Assembly: GCA_946800325.1 (NCBI GenBank) | Contig: OX326960.1 | Coordinates: 23,427,150-23,491,149 of the forward strand | Origin: Luzula sylvatica | Taxonomy: Eukaryota; Streptophyta; Magnoliopsida; Poales; Juncaceae | Length of the DNA: 64,000 nucleotides | Reading direction: 5' to 3' | In this document: piece by piece, positions 1-11,152 of the stretch | Position numbering within the stretch: the stretch's first letter is position 1 | Layout: each line of letters starts with the position of its first letter | Position numbers and translations under genes: made by a program | Notes under the pieces: generated by a model | Database searches by the model: none | Told to the model about the DNA's origin: nothing | What the model saw: only the letters and a program-made list of their open reading frames with translations

Positions 1-62
1 ACCCAAAAGCCATCTATCATATCGATCTCATCGATATATATTTGGTGTTTGCTTGAAAACAT
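1..62 (-). pseudogene. gag start of A1 (partial, cut by the window edge)
   Basis: The sense ATG is at 62-60. The following sequence matches the degenerate gag start of A2 at 12003. Compared with the intact gag starts at 8804 and 33196, this subfamily has diverged strongly after the first few codons, and it differs from A2 by a one-base indel. It is therefore probably not a working gag. Confidence 0.55.
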
Positions 63-216
63 AATTCTAAACGGATGATGAAGATTAAGCTCCTAACCGT
101 GCGTACTTAATCTATATGCTTATATGATGATTATATGATAGTGTTATTTTATCGAATCGATAACCCTCATACCGATACGGGACTCCAAGTCCATAACACC
201 CGAGATCCATATTTCG

Positions 217-560
217 CAATCCTCCCACAAGTGACGAAGGCCTATCGAGTGGGATCTCGCTTATTTAGGTAGGATATAATTCAATCGCATCATATGCGAC
301 TCTCGAACCTTTTAGAATTTCGGTGATGGATCGTATCACATACAATCCCAGTTCCGTGTGTGCATTCTAACTATGCCCCGAACTCCAATCGGATTGGCTT
401 GGACGGTTAAGTCATAACCATATCAAACGTATCGTTCAAATGAACTACTCACGTGCATGACGAAGGCCTAGAAACACGTAAGTCCCCATTAAACGCTTGC
501 CACCCATTAATACCATCAACATGTGTGCATGACGAAGGCCTAGAAACACACATATTGTGA
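217..560 (-). promoter_or_regulatory. Leader stem-loops of A1 (three hairpins)
   Basis: Three hairpins lie in the leader, in sense order 557-517, 483-447 and 254-223. Each has a paired stem of 6-11 bp around a loop containing AGGCCTTCGTC. The first stem is CAATATGTGTG with CACACATGTTG, the second ACTTACGTG with CACGTGAGT, and the third TCCCAC with GTGGGA. The same three positions carry hairpins with different but still complementary stems in A, A2 and A3. A structured RNA element is inferred. Confidence 0.6.
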
Positions 561-905
561 TACCAATTTCGATGGTTGATGATATGGAAGGCATTTCCAC
601 GACTTAAATATTATGAGGGATCATGACATTCATGTTTAAATAATTCGTGATATAATCATATTATATCACTATCACAAGATTTCTAAATGCATATGAATTA
701 TTTAGGGAGACTAATTATTCTAAATAATTAATTATCTAATATGCTAGTATGATTGAATTAATTGATTAGAGATAAAGATAGGCCTAAAGGTATGTATATC
801 TCATATACACATTTTCAAACAGAAAACTGCATACACCCTTTCAGTAATCTGTCAGAACGAAAATGGTAAATTCCTCTGACAGAAAATCAACTAACACGAA
901 AATTG

Positions 906-1485
906 TAGATAATCTTATTATCGTTCTAACCCAATTTGGCCCACCCCAAGTGGAGTTCGGACCCGAAAGTTACGGCCGTTTTACTGACTATATGTCAAAC
1001 TGTCGCACCCTTTCGGTATTTCATTAGAACAACACTGATACTTCGCTCAAATGAAATATATTACAACATGAAAGTTCTAGATAATCTTATTATCTAACTA
1101 ACCCAACTTGAACCATTCAAATCTGAGTTTCCTACTGAAAGTTATACCAGTTTTGGTAAAATACAGACAAACGAAAAGGTAAGTATATCCAATAGACACC
1201 TTTTCAACCAGAAAACTACAGACACCTTTTCAGTATTCTGTTGAAACGAAAATATTAAATTGTTCCAACCGACTTTGAACGTGAACGAAAGTTCTAGATA
1301 ATCTTATTATCTAACTAACCCAATTGGATTGGACTCAATTTGAGTTTCGATTCGACATCTACGGACGTTTTAGTCTCCGTATGTCAAACAGTCGCACCTT
1401 TTCAGTATTCCATAAAAACGACACTGATAATTCGTTCAAATGAAACAACTTTCTGTATCAAAGTCATAGATAATCTCATTATCTA
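906..1485 (-). repeat. GATAAT-palindrome modules in the A1 leader
   Basis: Four imperfect copies of TAGATAAT-N3-ATTATCTA start at 906, 1078, 1295 and 1467, so the spacings are 172, 217 and 172 bp. The sequence between them is a diverged tandem module also found twice in the LTR. The first copy has one end mismatch. Confidence 0.8.
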
Positions 1486-1811
1486 ACTACGCCAATTTGA
1501 TCCAATCAATTTGGAGTTTCCCACTGAAAATTATCTTAGTTTTACTCACTGTTTCGTATTCTAATTTTCTGCAGATTTTGCCGTTTCTTCCGTTTTCGCT
1601 CGTTTCTGAAACGATAAATCATGAAACCTTTTCACGATAATTCCTAGATACTCTCAATCAACTTTTGATTGATCTCTAGTGAATTCTACTTGTGATTTTT
1701 AACGAAATTGGAATCTCTAAATCTATCATCATGCAAACGGGTACGAACTTTGATAACCCGTGCGTATATCGAATATACGACTATAATTCGACCCTCGAAT
1801 CGATGGCGATC

Positions 1812-1823
1812 GCTCTGATACCA
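1812..1823 (-). other. Primer-binding site of A1 (initiator tRNA-Met)
   Basis: The sense strand reads TGGTATCAGAGC one base after the LTR end. This is the standard plant copia PBS, complementary to the 3' end of initiator tRNA-Met. Confidence 0.93.
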
Positions 1824-1824
1824 C

Positions 1825-2887
1825 TGTTGGGAATTCACCCATCCCCGGGTCCGCGCAGCGGATATGAAGGCCCGGTCCGGTTCCCTAAATCCAAGATCAC
1901 GCCATGACTTCGAGAGTACGATGGAAAGTAGGATAGACGATTACCAGCGTGAAATTGATCACGCACGACGGGTTGATCGCTCGCATCCTTCTTTTCCTTC
2001 GGTGTCACGTTGGTGACTAGCCCGTACGTCCCATACCATACGTCTCCCACCGTCTTGACACGCCTCGGGTTGTCTTCGTGCGTTCCATGCCCGCATGCTT
2101 CCACAGCCCGTTACTCGATTCGCTCGTTTCCGTCTCCGGCAGATTTCGTTCCTCCGAATCGATCACGACCGAAAGAGCCCTAGATGTTGCTCCTCTACTT
2201 GTATCCACCTTGACTCGTAAGACGTCGGTCGCGGATGCAACTGCCTAGACGATGCACCGGCGAACTTGCTCGATTGATTGATTCTCTATACCGGAAAACA
2301 CCTTTTCACGGTTTCTCTCTCTTTACACCCTTTCTCTCTCTAGAAAGTTGTCTCACAATTCTCTGGAATATTCTGAATTAATTAACTGAATGAACCACAC
2401 CAGATGAGAGAGAAAATTCCTATTTATATCATATAGGATTAGGATTGGCCAAAAGACATATATATCCAATATACACTCTTTCACACAGAAAGTTGCATGT
2501 ATCTGTCAAATATTCTGTCCATACGAAATTGGTAAATTGCTCTGACAGAAACTCACCCAACACAAAAGTTGTAGATAATCGTATTATCTACTCGACCCAA
2601 TTTGGCCTGGCCCAATTGGAGTTCGTATGCAAAAGTTATGACTGTTTTACTAACTGTATGTCATACTGTTGCAGCCTTTCGGTATTTCATAGAAACGACA
2701 CTGATACTTCGTTCATATGAAATATATTTCTATATGAAGGTTGTAGATAATCTTATTATCTATCTAACCCAATTTGAACCATTCAAATTGGATTTTCCTA
2801 CTGAAAGATATGACCACGAATGTACGCTTACATTCGTTTATCCTTGTGTATACTTTTACGGTTGATCCTGAAACTGTATTTCCTTCA
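1825..2887 (-). repeat. 5' LTR of A1
   Basis: In sense the LTR starts TGAAGGAAATACAG and ends GAATTCCCAACA, giving TG...CA termini. It is 1063 bp long and directly followed by the PBS. It is closest to the LTR at 36470-37460, sharing the same TTTTCCGGTATAGAGAAT block and the same 3' end. A TATA-like ATATAAATAG lies on the minus strand near 2425-2440. Two GATAAT palindromes start 172 bp apart, at 2572 and 2744. Confidence 0.88.
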
Positions 2888-2945
2888 GTATATTGGACTG
2901 ACCACTATATGATTTTGTGACATGGTTAGAGTCATTGGAGACAAA
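2888..2945 (+). other. Fragment of a D-like 3' untranslated region, inverted relative to D
   Basis: This 58-bp segment lies between the A1 LTR and the D LTR. It is nearly the reverse complement of 4283-4343 inside element D, so it carries D-type 3'-UTR sequence in the opposite orientation. It is probably what remains of an older D-like copy that A1 and D both inserted beside. Confidence 0.55.
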
Positions 2946-3555
2946 TGTATGGTTACGCACGCTTCTATCAAAGTGTGCAGCGGAATTAGTCTCACATGCG
3001 TAACCTAATTCTACCGGGATCACGCCCTAAAACCAACGAAAAAGGAAGAGTTTCGGAGAATAATTACCTCGTACAAGTTAGTACGTGTCGATTACTTCCC
3101 CAAATCCGTGAACCTTCTCCAAGGAATGCTCGTGCAGTCCCTCTACTCGTGTCCACCTTGATTTCGACCGATCGGAAATCGCCAACGCCGTTCTAGTCGC
3201 CGTCACGATCAATCTCTCAAGATCCTTGCTCGAATCTCCCTCTCAATCTCACCAGATCTGATCTGGAATTCTGTGGAAGAGGAAAGAGAAACGACGGCTC
3301 AAAACCCTAGAAAAACATAGGTCAAAACGAAATTAGAATTCTATATATATAAGAATTCAGTCCGTTCGAACGTACCTAAATGGTTCGTTCGAACGCACTT
3401 CAGTAGTTCGTTCGAACTAACCCAAATCTGACTGTCACGAATAAGTCCGTTCGAACGCACTCATATAGTTCGTTCGAACGAACCTAATTCTGACTGCAGA
3501 ATTGCCTATTTATATAAATTCTTCAAAGTTAATTCTTAAGCCATATTTTCTTTCA
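2946..3555 (-). repeat. 3' LTR of D
   Basis: In sense it starts TGAAAGAAAATATGGC and ends GCGTAACCATACA; length 610 bp. It aligns throughout with 7708-8301. A TATA-like TATATAAATAGG lies near 3505-3520 on the minus strand. Five inverted AACG half-site motifs cluster at 3361-3485. Confidence 0.87.
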
Positions 3556-4556
3556 AACTCCCTCTTGGATTAAGACTTAATCAACTTGTCCATATGTCCA
3601 ACATATATCGTGAGATCTAATCACACCTGATTCCATTTTGTTTGTCCAACAAACGTATTGGTGAGTATTATCTTGAGAATCCGATATGTTACGAAATCTT
3701 GGTGTGACCTTGTAGGTTCGTCTAAGACTGGCAGTGGATATGGCAGCAATCCACAAGGTATTGCGAGCACTAGACTGCCGTTAATACCTACCCAGAATTA
3801 GCACGAAAAAGGTGGAGAACACCTTTATGAAGATGCAGTACATCTTCATACCTAGCTCAGATAAGTGTTACTAGTTCTCTTGTTCGCGATATCTTCCGAT
3901 CAAAAGAGTCACGGTGAAGCCTAAGACTTCAAGTCGTCCTCTATTCTTTTTGATCAGATATACTCTTTCCCGATAAGAATTAGATTGATAATTACAATGC
4001 GAACTCCATGAGTTCCATCGAGCTTGGCCAAGCATTTCATCAATCTCAATTCAATCGAGGGGCCCGAGAGATATCTCCCTCTATCCTTTTTCAAGGTTAG
4101 AAAGGAACAATTCCTATCTTGCAATCTCACATCCTTTGCCAATGCTAAAAATAATACCCAATAGTAATCTCTGCCACACAGTTACGCGTAGGGTTAATTA
4201 TATCAAAGCATTGTCTTTTCACATACTAGGTATCCGTGAGATCACTCAAGTATGAAGAACTAAAACGCACTATCTGGATATGAGTTCGTCTCCAATGACT
4301 CTAACCATGTTACAAACTCATATAGTGATCAGTCCAATATACGACGCCGCGTATATCCATATTCTAGAATCAACGCTACCGTCCCAGATCAGTAAAACCT
4401 GATCATCTCATCTACGAATATGCCAGTGTATGTAAAAGTCTCCATTCAGTGAATGGACTACCTGGTTCAAACCTATGAACAACTTTATACACGAGGAACA
4501 TTTTAGAATTATATTCATTCCGTTTAGCGGTTTTACTATCATTCAATTGACAAATC

Positions 4557-4587
4557 AATATGCCAGACTATGGCCATGCAACATATT
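4557..4587 (-). promoter_or_regulatory. Hairpin with a GGCCATAGTC loop in D (3' UTR)
   Basis: In sense, AATATG pairs with CATATT around a loop containing ATGGCCATAGTCTGG. It repeats the loop of 6683-6711 with a different stem, in the 3' part of the same element. Confidence 0.4.
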
Positions 4588-4781
4588 ATTCTCAACTGAC
4601 TCGATGCACTAAACTAGAATAAAATTCAAGGTCTATCCGATTATACTAATCGAATAACCTATCACACACTTTCTTGTTATTTAAAAATTTTGAAATATGA
4701 AGGTTTAAGTCATGATGAATAATAATATAAATATCTGTCTCACAAACAAATACAATCCAAATAACACGCCTAGGGCATAAT

Positions 4782-4894
4782 AAATGTTCTCCCACTTGCA
4801 CTAGGCAGATGAAATCCCCTTATGCAATGAGAAACATAAATGTTCTCCCACTTGCACTAGGCTGATCGAATCCCTTTATGCAATGAGAAACATA
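4782..4894 (-). repeat. 56-bp tandem duplication with polypurine-tract-like sequence in D
   Basis: Two nearly identical 56-bp units start at 4782 and 4838. In sense each contains CTAGTGCAAGTGGGAGA, which resembles the polypurine tract that precedes many plant copia 3' LTRs. It lies over 1.2 kb from the present 3' LTR, so it may be left over from an ancestral 3' end. Confidence 0.6.
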
Positions 4895-4944
4895 AATAAA
4901 ACACCCAATCTAACACTACGATAGATATCCCAATCCTATCGCCC

Positions 4945-5317
4945 AAGCATGCTACTTATGCTTGGCACGTGATAGTGCTTGTAAATGGATCGGCCACGTT
5001 ATTATCAGTAGGTATCTTTATTATTTTCACGTCACCTCTCTTCGTAATCTCACGAATCAAGTGGTACGCCGGAGTACATGCTTGGACCTGTGATGCGCTC
5101 GCGGTTCCTTGGATTGTGCTATTGCTCCGTTATTGTCACAATATACATCCATGGGACCCGAGATTCTTGGCATAATACCAAGTTCCATCACGAACTGTCG
5201 TAGCCAGACAGGCTCCTTTGCGGCTTCCGAAGCCGCGATGTATTCCGCTTCAATCGTAGAATTGGCCAACGTCCTCAGTTTGGATCTTTTCCAAACAACA
5301 GCTCCCCAATGGAGCAT
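4945..5317 (-). pseudogene. RNase H remnant of D
   Basis: The frame from 5317 shows GAVVWKRSK, STIEAEYIAASEAAKE and VYCDNNGAIAQ, the copia RNase H core with its catalytic Glu and Asp residues. After one frame change near 5057 it continues through HLIREI and NVADPFT towards 4945. Almost all of RT is missing upstream. The closest relative in the window is 34900-35300. Confidence 0.8.
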
Positions 5318-5599
5318 GAAGACATAACCACTTGTTTACCATCCAATGGTAACTAAGAATTTTGTTCCATATCAACTTGTTCACTATGTGGTTCTCGAAT
5401 TTCTTCGAGATCAATTTTTACTCCCACTGGCTTGATGATCTAGGAATTCCTTCTCTAAGAAGTATCCTCGTCGAGCCACGAAAACCTTGTTTTCGCTAGG
5501 CAAGTAAAAGTAGTATCCTCAGGATACCCCACAAATAAACACTTGTTGGATCTTGCTTGAGTTTGGCGTCAATTTTTCTTTGACGTATTTCTCGCAGCC

Positions 5600-6351
5600 C
5601 TAAATCTTAAGATAAGACAATAATGGCACCATGCCATGCCATAATTCATATGGTGTCTTTTCAAATGATTTGGACGGAACTCTATTCAGTAATGAGCAAT
5701 TGTTTGAGGCGCTGAACCTCAAAATGACTTTGGCAAATCCGTTCGACTCATCTTCGAGAGAACCATGTCTAACAAGGTCTGATTCCTCCTCTCGGACACT
5801 CCATTCCATTGGGGTGTATCGGGTGGAGTCCATTGTGATACTATACCACAATCTCGAAGATAGCTCTCAAACTCATATCTCAAGTATTCGCCACCTCGAT
5901 CCGATCGAATGGCTTTTACTTTCTTGCCCAGTTGAAGTTCTACTTCGTGTTGAAACTCTTTGAATTTCTCAAAAGTTTTACTTTTGTGACGCATTAAGTA
6001 TAGATAACCATATCTACTATAATCGTCAGTAAAAGTCACAAAGTAGCGATACCCATTTCTAGCCTCGACACTCATCGGTCCACATACATCGGAATGTATG
6101 AGGGCCAACACATCTTTCGATCTTTCTCCTTTCTTGGAGAAAGGTGTCTTTGTCATCTTACCCATCAAACAAGATTCGCAATTTTCTATTGACTCTAAGT
6201 CAAAAGAATCTAGCACTCCATCCTTTTGGTGTCTAGCAATGCGGTTATCGTTTATGTGTCCGAGACGACAATGCCATGAGTATGTTTCATTAGTTTGAGT
6301 AGTATTTATGTTATAAATGGACTGATTATTGTTGTTATTTTCTAAATCCAA
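5600..6351 (-). pseudogene. Pre-integrase and integrase remnant of D
   Basis: The main open frame (6351-5719, about 210 residues) contains the pre-integrase signature HCRLGHINDNRIARH and the CESCLMGK segment. The copia integrase core follows with its three acidic residues visible: Asp in HSDVCGP, Asp in RSDRGGEY and Glu in VSERRN. Near 5719-5850 the frame shifts and the core continues with NRVPSKSFEKTPYELWHG in another frame. The enzyme would splice element cDNA into host DNA, but the frameshift and missing C-terminus make this copy a relic. It is about 80% similar by eye to the integrase of A at 22814-23577. Confidence 0.83.
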
Positions 6352-6436
6352 GACATATAGACCATTTTCAACTAGACCATTACTAAAGAAAATGTCATTC
6401 TTGCGAATAAAACAATCATTAGTACCAGTAACTAAT

Positions 6437-6640
6437 TCATATCCATCCGCAATAAGTCTCGAAATAGAAAAAAGTACTCCTACTCAAAGTAGGTACATAA
6501 CAACATTTATTCAAAACTAAAATAAGTCCATTTGGAAAAGTTAAATCATACGTCCCTTCGGCTAATTTGGCTACTCGAGCTCCATTCCCGACGCGTAAAT
6601 TAACTTCGCCACAAATTAACTTCGCCATGCAACACGTCAA
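6437..6640 (-). pseudogene. Protease-region remnant of D
   Basis: The reading frame contains LRVGNGARVAKLAEGTYDLT and GLILVLNKCCYVPTL. These are the copia segments between the protease active site and the pre-integrase domain, and they parallel 14030-14135 in element A. The upstream DTG active-site region and the gag zinc knuckle are absent, so only the tail of the domain survives. It continues with frame breaks into the integrase fragment at 6351. Confidence 0.7.
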
Positions 6641-6682
6641 CTCCTAATCAATGCATGCCTTCCTTGCTACGCACGTGTAAAT

Positions 6683-6711
6683 CTGTGCCAGACTATGGCC
6701 ATGCCACACAG
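6683..6711 (-). promoter_or_regulatory. Hairpin with a GGCCATAGTC loop in D (5' side)
   Basis: In sense, a short stem CTGTG...CACAG closes a loop containing GGCCATAGTCTGGCAC. The loop core matches the loops of the A-family leader hairpins. Confidence 0.45.
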
Positions 6712-7204
6712 ATAAACAAACACTAGTCTTGAAGGTTCCACTTTGGGAGGCAAATAACTTGATAATTACGTGGGAGGATTTTTCTTTTTAATAAAATCAT
6801 ATATTGTATTTATTCACAAAAACAAATAAAATATTTCGGTATAGCATATTGGCCTTTTAGTTTTATGAGCAATCATAAAATCCTAAATTCTCAACCCTAA
6901 AACCCAAGATGATCCCTTGCTTTTCTTGAAGATCCAATCTTCGTGTCGTGTCGTCTTGCCTTGAAGGTCCCTCTTCAAAACTAAACCTATTTTATTTTAT
7001 TACAACTTTGGAAGACTCACCGGTCCCCACATAATTAAATAAAATACAATTTGGAAAGCTCACCGGCCCCCACACAACACACATACAAGCATTCACAGAC
7101 AATCATCCCCGTTTTAGGCTATATGCTATACCGAATCGAATTTATAAATTGGAAATTTTAAATTATTAGGCATTTTTGACAGAAAAAAAATTTGGTTGTC
7201 CAGA

Positions 7205-7450
7205 ATTTTGTTCGTTCGAACGCACGACAGAAAAAAAAAAATTCACTTTTTGCTCTTTTTTTTTTTCCTTTTTTTTTTTTTTTTTTTTTTTTACAGAATT
7301 CAGTTCGTTCGAACGCAACTCCAAGTTCGTTCGAACGCACGACAGAAAAAATTTCACCTCAGGTTCGTTCGAACGCAACTCCAAGTTCGTTCGAACTAAC
7401 CCTAGGTTTCGTTCAGTTCGTTCGAACGAACCTAGTTCGTTCGAACGAAC
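7205..7450 (-). repeat. TTCGAACG motif array in the leader of D
   Basis: About seven copies of GTTCGTTCGAACGNAC-type palindromes lie in 245 bp, at roughly 7209, 7300, 7325, 7361, 7385, 7416 and 7433. They alternate with a long T tract at 7257-7292. Open frames across this stretch encode only repetitive RSNE or FERT peptides and are an artefact of the motif. Confidence 0.8.
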
Positions 7451-7694
7451 GTTAATCTGTCAATTTTCTGAAAACCTGATTTCTTTGTCGTTTTGTTCCG
7501 AAAATCCAATTTTCAACAGATCCAATATGTTTAACACTTTAATAACATCAAATATCCAATAATTGATTTATTAAAGGTCTTCCTATCATATATATTTGCT
7601 CAATTTTGTGTAATTTTGCAATTTAGCCCAAAAATTCTAAAATTTCCTAAATTCGAACTAAAACATCGATTTTTGATGGTTTTAACGAGCGATT

Positions 7695-7706
7695 GCTCTG
7701 ATACCA
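7695..7706 (-). other. Primer-binding site of D (initiator tRNA-Met)
   Basis: TGGTATCAGAGC on the minus strand, one base from the LTR end. This fixes the orientation of D. Confidence 0.92.
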
Positions 7707-7707
7707 C

Positions 7708-8301
7708 TGTAAGGTTACGCACACGTTTATCAAAGTGTGCAGCGGAATTAGTTTCGCATGCGTAACCTAATTCTACCGGGATCACGCCCGAAAACCAACG
7801 AAAAAAGAAGAGTTTCGGAGAATTACCTCATACAAGTAAGTACGTGACGCTTTCTTATCCAAATCCGTGAACCTTCTCCAAGGAGTGCTTGTGCAATCCC
7901 TCTACTCGTGTCCACCTCGATTTCGTCCGATCGGAATCGCCAACGTCGTTCTAGTCGCCGTCACGATCGATTCTCTCAAGATCTTTGCTCAAATCTCCCT
8001 CTCAATCTATCTAGATCTAATCTAGAATTCTGTGGAAGAAGGAGATAGAAATGGCGGCTCAAAACCCTAAAACTCGAAAATTAGCTTAGGTTAAAACGAA
8101 ATCAGAATTATATATATATAGCAATTAAGTCAGTTCGAACGCACCTAAATGGTTCGTTCGAACTAACCCAAATCTGACTGTCACGAATAAGTCCGTTCGA
8201 ACGCACTCATATAGTTCGTTCGAACGAACCTAATTCTAACTGCAGAATTGCCTATTTATATAAATTCTTCCAAGTTAATTCTAAAGCCATATTTTCATTC
8301 A
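7708..8301 (-). repeat. 5' LTR of D
   Basis: In sense it starts TGAATGAAAATATGGC and ends GCGTAACCTTACA; length 594 bp. It is shorter than the 3' copy mainly because one AACG motif stretch is missing near 8130. The PBS follows it directly. Confidence 0.88.
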
Positions 8302-8306
8302 ATGAC

Positions 8307-8643
8307 ATAATGCGTGGTTTCAGGCCATAGTCGGGCACGTATTATTGTATGTATTGATGCGGGTGGTAAGCGTTAATTGGGGACTCACGTGGGTTCAGGC
8401 CATAGTCGGGCACGTGAGTAGTTCAATTGAACGATACGATGGATATGGTTGTGACTTAACCGTCCGAGCTAATCCGATTAGAGTCCGGGGCATAGATAGA
8501 ATGCACACACGGAATTGGGATTGTATATGATACGATCCATCACCGAAATGCTATAAAGGTTCAAGAGTCGTATATGATACGATTGGAAAATAATCCTACC
8601 TAAATAAGCGAGATCCCATTTGTCGGCCACAATCACTTATGGG
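8307..8643 (+). promoter_or_regulatory. Leader stem-loops of A (three hairpins)
   Basis: Hairpins lie at 8307-8345 (stem ATAATGCGTG with CACGTATTAT), 8383-8419 (ACTCACGTG with CACGTGAGT) and 8615-8643 (CCCAT with ATGGG). The first two loops carry AGGCCATAGTC and the third CGGCCACAATC. Stem changes against A1, A2 and A3 preserve pairing. Confidence 0.6.
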
Positions 8644-8803
8644 AGGATTGCGAAATATGGATATTGAGTGTTATGGACTTGGAGTCCCGTATCGGTATGA
8701 GGGCTATCGATTCGATAAAATAACACTATCATATAATCATCATATAAGCCTATAGGATAAGTACGCAACGTTAGTAATCAATCTTTTATTTCATTTGTAG
8801 AAT

Positions 8804-9198
8804 ATGTCTTCTAGTAACACGAGCACCATGTCGATTAGATCGACGTTAGAAAAGGATAAGCTAGTGGGTCGGAACTACTTGGACTGGCACCGAAACCTGA
8901 GAATAGTTCTCAGGCAAGAGGGAAAAAGTCACGTATTGGATACGGAACTAGTGGAACCGAGCCCCGTAGCATACGTGCCTCATGTTGGCATGTATGGACG
9001 CTAGTCTTCAAAAGCAGTTTGAGGACTTGGATGCGCACATAATAGACGTTGTGCTCAAGGAAATGTTCCAAGAGCAGGAGCGTATTGAACGGTGCAGTAC
9101 GCTCAAAGAGTTGGTAAACTGTAAGATGCCTTATGGGTCTTCGGTGAGCACTCTCGTTTTGAAAGTGAAAGCTCTCATAGACCGTCTAGAGAAGCTAC
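8804..9198 (+). pseudogene. gag N-terminal fragment of A, interrupted by A2
   Basis: The ATG at 8804 opens a copia gag that matches the one at 33196: SIRSTLEKDKLVGRNYLDWH, then RNLRIVLRQEGKSHVLDT. About 64 bp present in the 33196 copy are missing after codon 50, which shifts the frame. The rest (ACMDASLQKQFEDLDAH, KALIDRLEKL) reads in a second frame from 8982. A2 begins at 9199. Gag continues at 13487 with GEKLSKIMQQDLILC. The product would be the capsid-like protein that packages element RNA. Confidence 0.85.
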
Positions 9199-10233
9199 TG
9201 AAAGAAATACAGTTTCGGATCAACCGTAAAAGTGTACACGTGGATGAACGAATGTAAGCGTACATTTGGAGCCATAACTTTCAGTAAGAAAATCCGATTT
9301 GAATGGTTAAAATTGGGTTAGATAGATAATTAGATTATCTATAACCTTCATATAGAAATATATTTCATATGAACGAAGTATCAGTGTCGTTTATGTGAAA
9401 TACCGAAAGGGTGCAATAGTATGACATACAGTTAGTAAAACAGTCATAACTTTTGCATACGAACTCCAATTGGGCTGGGACAAATCGAGTTTTGTAGATA
9501 ATTAGATTATCTACAACTTTCATGTTAGGTGATTTTCTGTCAGAGAAATTTATCAATTTCGTCTGGACAGAATACTGACCAGGTTCATGCAGTTTTCTGT
9601 GTGAAAGGGTGTATATTGGATATACATGCCTTTTGGCTAATCCTAATCATATTAGATATAAATAGGACACTTTCTCTCTCCTCACTATGCAATTCTACAG
9701 AATTATTCTGCCTAATACACAAGAGAAAAAGGGCAAATTCAGATTTGATCTTTCGTGAGTTAAAAGGTGCGAAGAGAGAGAAATCGAGAAAAAGAGTTTC
9801 TCGAGGAATAGAGAATTGATTAGATCGAGCAAGTTCGCCGGTGCATCGTCTAGGCAGGTGCATCCGCGACCGACGTCTTACGAATCACCGTGGATACAAG
9901 TAGAGGAGTGACGTTTGTGACTCTTCGATTGTGATCAACTCGAGTAAGAAAGACGGTGGAAACGCTTGGACGCACGAGGACGAAGTCGAGTGAACCGGCG
10001 TAGCAAACGATTGGTGAAGGACGCGTGGTGTGGGACGCGCGGATTGTCACCAACGTGACAGGAAATAGAAGGCGGCGATCAACCCTTCGTGTGCCTTCAA
10101 TTTGGCATTGGTATAGATCTATCCTTCTATTCGCAACGTACCCTCGAAGTCATGGCGTGATCTCTGGAATCGGGGAATCGGACCGGGCCTTCATTCCGCT
10201 GCGCGGGCCCGGGGTCGAGGATATTTCCCAACA
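9199..10233 (+). repeat. 5' LTR of A2
   Basis: Starts TGAAAGAAATACAG, ends ATATTTCCCAACA; 1035 bp. A TATA box TATAAATA is at 9657-9664. Two GATAAT palindromes start at 9323 and 9495, 172 bp apart. The 3' part is GC-rich (GCGCGGGCCCGGGG) before the PBS. Confidence 0.9.
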
Positions 10234-10234
10234 G

Positions 10235-10246
10235 TGGTATCAGAGC
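10235..10246 (+). other. Primer-binding site of A2 (initiator tRNA-Met)
   Basis: TGGTATCAGAGC begins two bases after the LTR end. Confidence 0.93.
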
Positions 10247-10572
10247 GATCGCCATCGATTCGAGGGTCGAATCATAGTCGTATATTCGATATACGCACGG
10301 GTTATCAAAGTTCGTACCCGTTTGCATGATGATAGATATAGAGATTCCAATTTCGTTCAAAATCACAAGTAGAATTCACTAGAGATCGATCAAAAGTTGA
10401 TTGAGAGTATCTAGGAATGATCGTGAAAATGTTTCATGATTGATCGTTTTGGAAACGAGCGAAAACGGAAGAAACGGCAAAATCTGCAGAAAATTAGAAT
10501 ACGAAACAGTGAGTAAAACTAAGATAATTTTCAGTGGGAAACTCCAAATTGATTGGATAAAATTGGCGTAGT

Positions 10573-11152
10573 TAGATAATGAGATTATCTATGACTTTGA
10601 TACAGAAAGTTTTTTCATTTGAACGAATTATCAGTGTTGTTTTTATGGAATACTGAAAGGGTGCGACTGTTTGACATACAGAGACTAAAACGTCCGTATA
10701 TTTCGCATCGAAACTCTAATTGAATTCAATCCAATTGGGTTAGTTAGATAATAATATTATCTAGAACTTTCGTTCACGTTCAAAGTCGGTTGGAACAATT
10801 TAATATTTTCGTTTCAACAGAATACTGAAAAGGTGTCTGTTGTTTTCTGGTTGAAAAGGTGTCTATTGGATATACTTACCTTTTCATTTGTCCGTATTTT
10901 ACTAAAACTGGTATAACTTTCAGTAGGAAACTCCGATTTGAATGGTTCAAATTGGGTTAGTTAGATAATGAGATTATCTAGAACTTTCATGTTGTAATAT
11001 ATTTCATTTAAACGAAGTATCAGTGTCGTTCTAATGAAATACCGAAAGGGTGCGACAGTTTTACATAAAGTTAGTAAAACGGCCGTAATTTTCGGATCCG
11101 AACTCCAATTGGGCTGGGCCAAATTGGGTTGGAAAGATAATAAGATTATCTA
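10573..11152 (+). repeat. GATAAT-palindrome modules in the A2 leader
   Basis: Copies of TAGATAATGAGATTATCTA and close variants start at 10573, 10745, 10962 and 11134, with spacings 172, 217 and 172 bp. This matches A1 exactly. The modules also contain recurring CTGTCAGA and GTACTGAAAGG-type sequence. Confidence 0.8.

Larger units (their letters stand above)
1..2887 (-). mobile_element. Ty1/copia element A1, 5' part only (gag start, leader, PBS, 5' LTR)
   Basis: This is the 5' end of a copia retrotransposon read on the minus strand; the rest lies beyond the left edge. In sense order it has an LTR (2887 to 1825), a primer-binding site, an untranslated leader of about 1.75 kb and the first codons of gag. 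The leader and gag start closely match A2 (10247-12060) in opposite orientation, which places both in one subfamily. The left duplication cannot be checked. Confidence 0.88.
2946..8301 (-). mobile_element. Ty1/copia element D (internally deleted)
   Basis: D is a complete-ended minus-strand copia element: 5' LTR 8301-7708, tRNA-Met PBS 7706-7695, leader, protease, integrase and RNase H remnants, a long 3' UTR, then 3' LTR 3555-2946. Most of gag, including the CCHC zinc knuckle, and nearly all of RT are missing, so it could not move alone. The flanks (ACAAA left, ATGAC right) are not a matching duplication. On the right D abuts the leader of element A; the left part of that leader is absent, so the insertion site has been rearranged since. 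Confidence 0.85.

Noticed and set aside
7158..7562. Overlapping ORFs rich in RSNE, FERT or VRTH peptides on both strands
   Set aside because: They are translations of the TTCGAACG array and a T tract. Similar peptides appear at every such array (15056-15294, 18988-19286, 21782-22027), so they reflect DNA motifs, not proteins.
10025..10372. ORF across the LTR end of A2, repeated in other A-type LTRs
   Set aside because: It crosses the LTR/PBS boundary and has no domain. Its recurrence is due to LTR copying.
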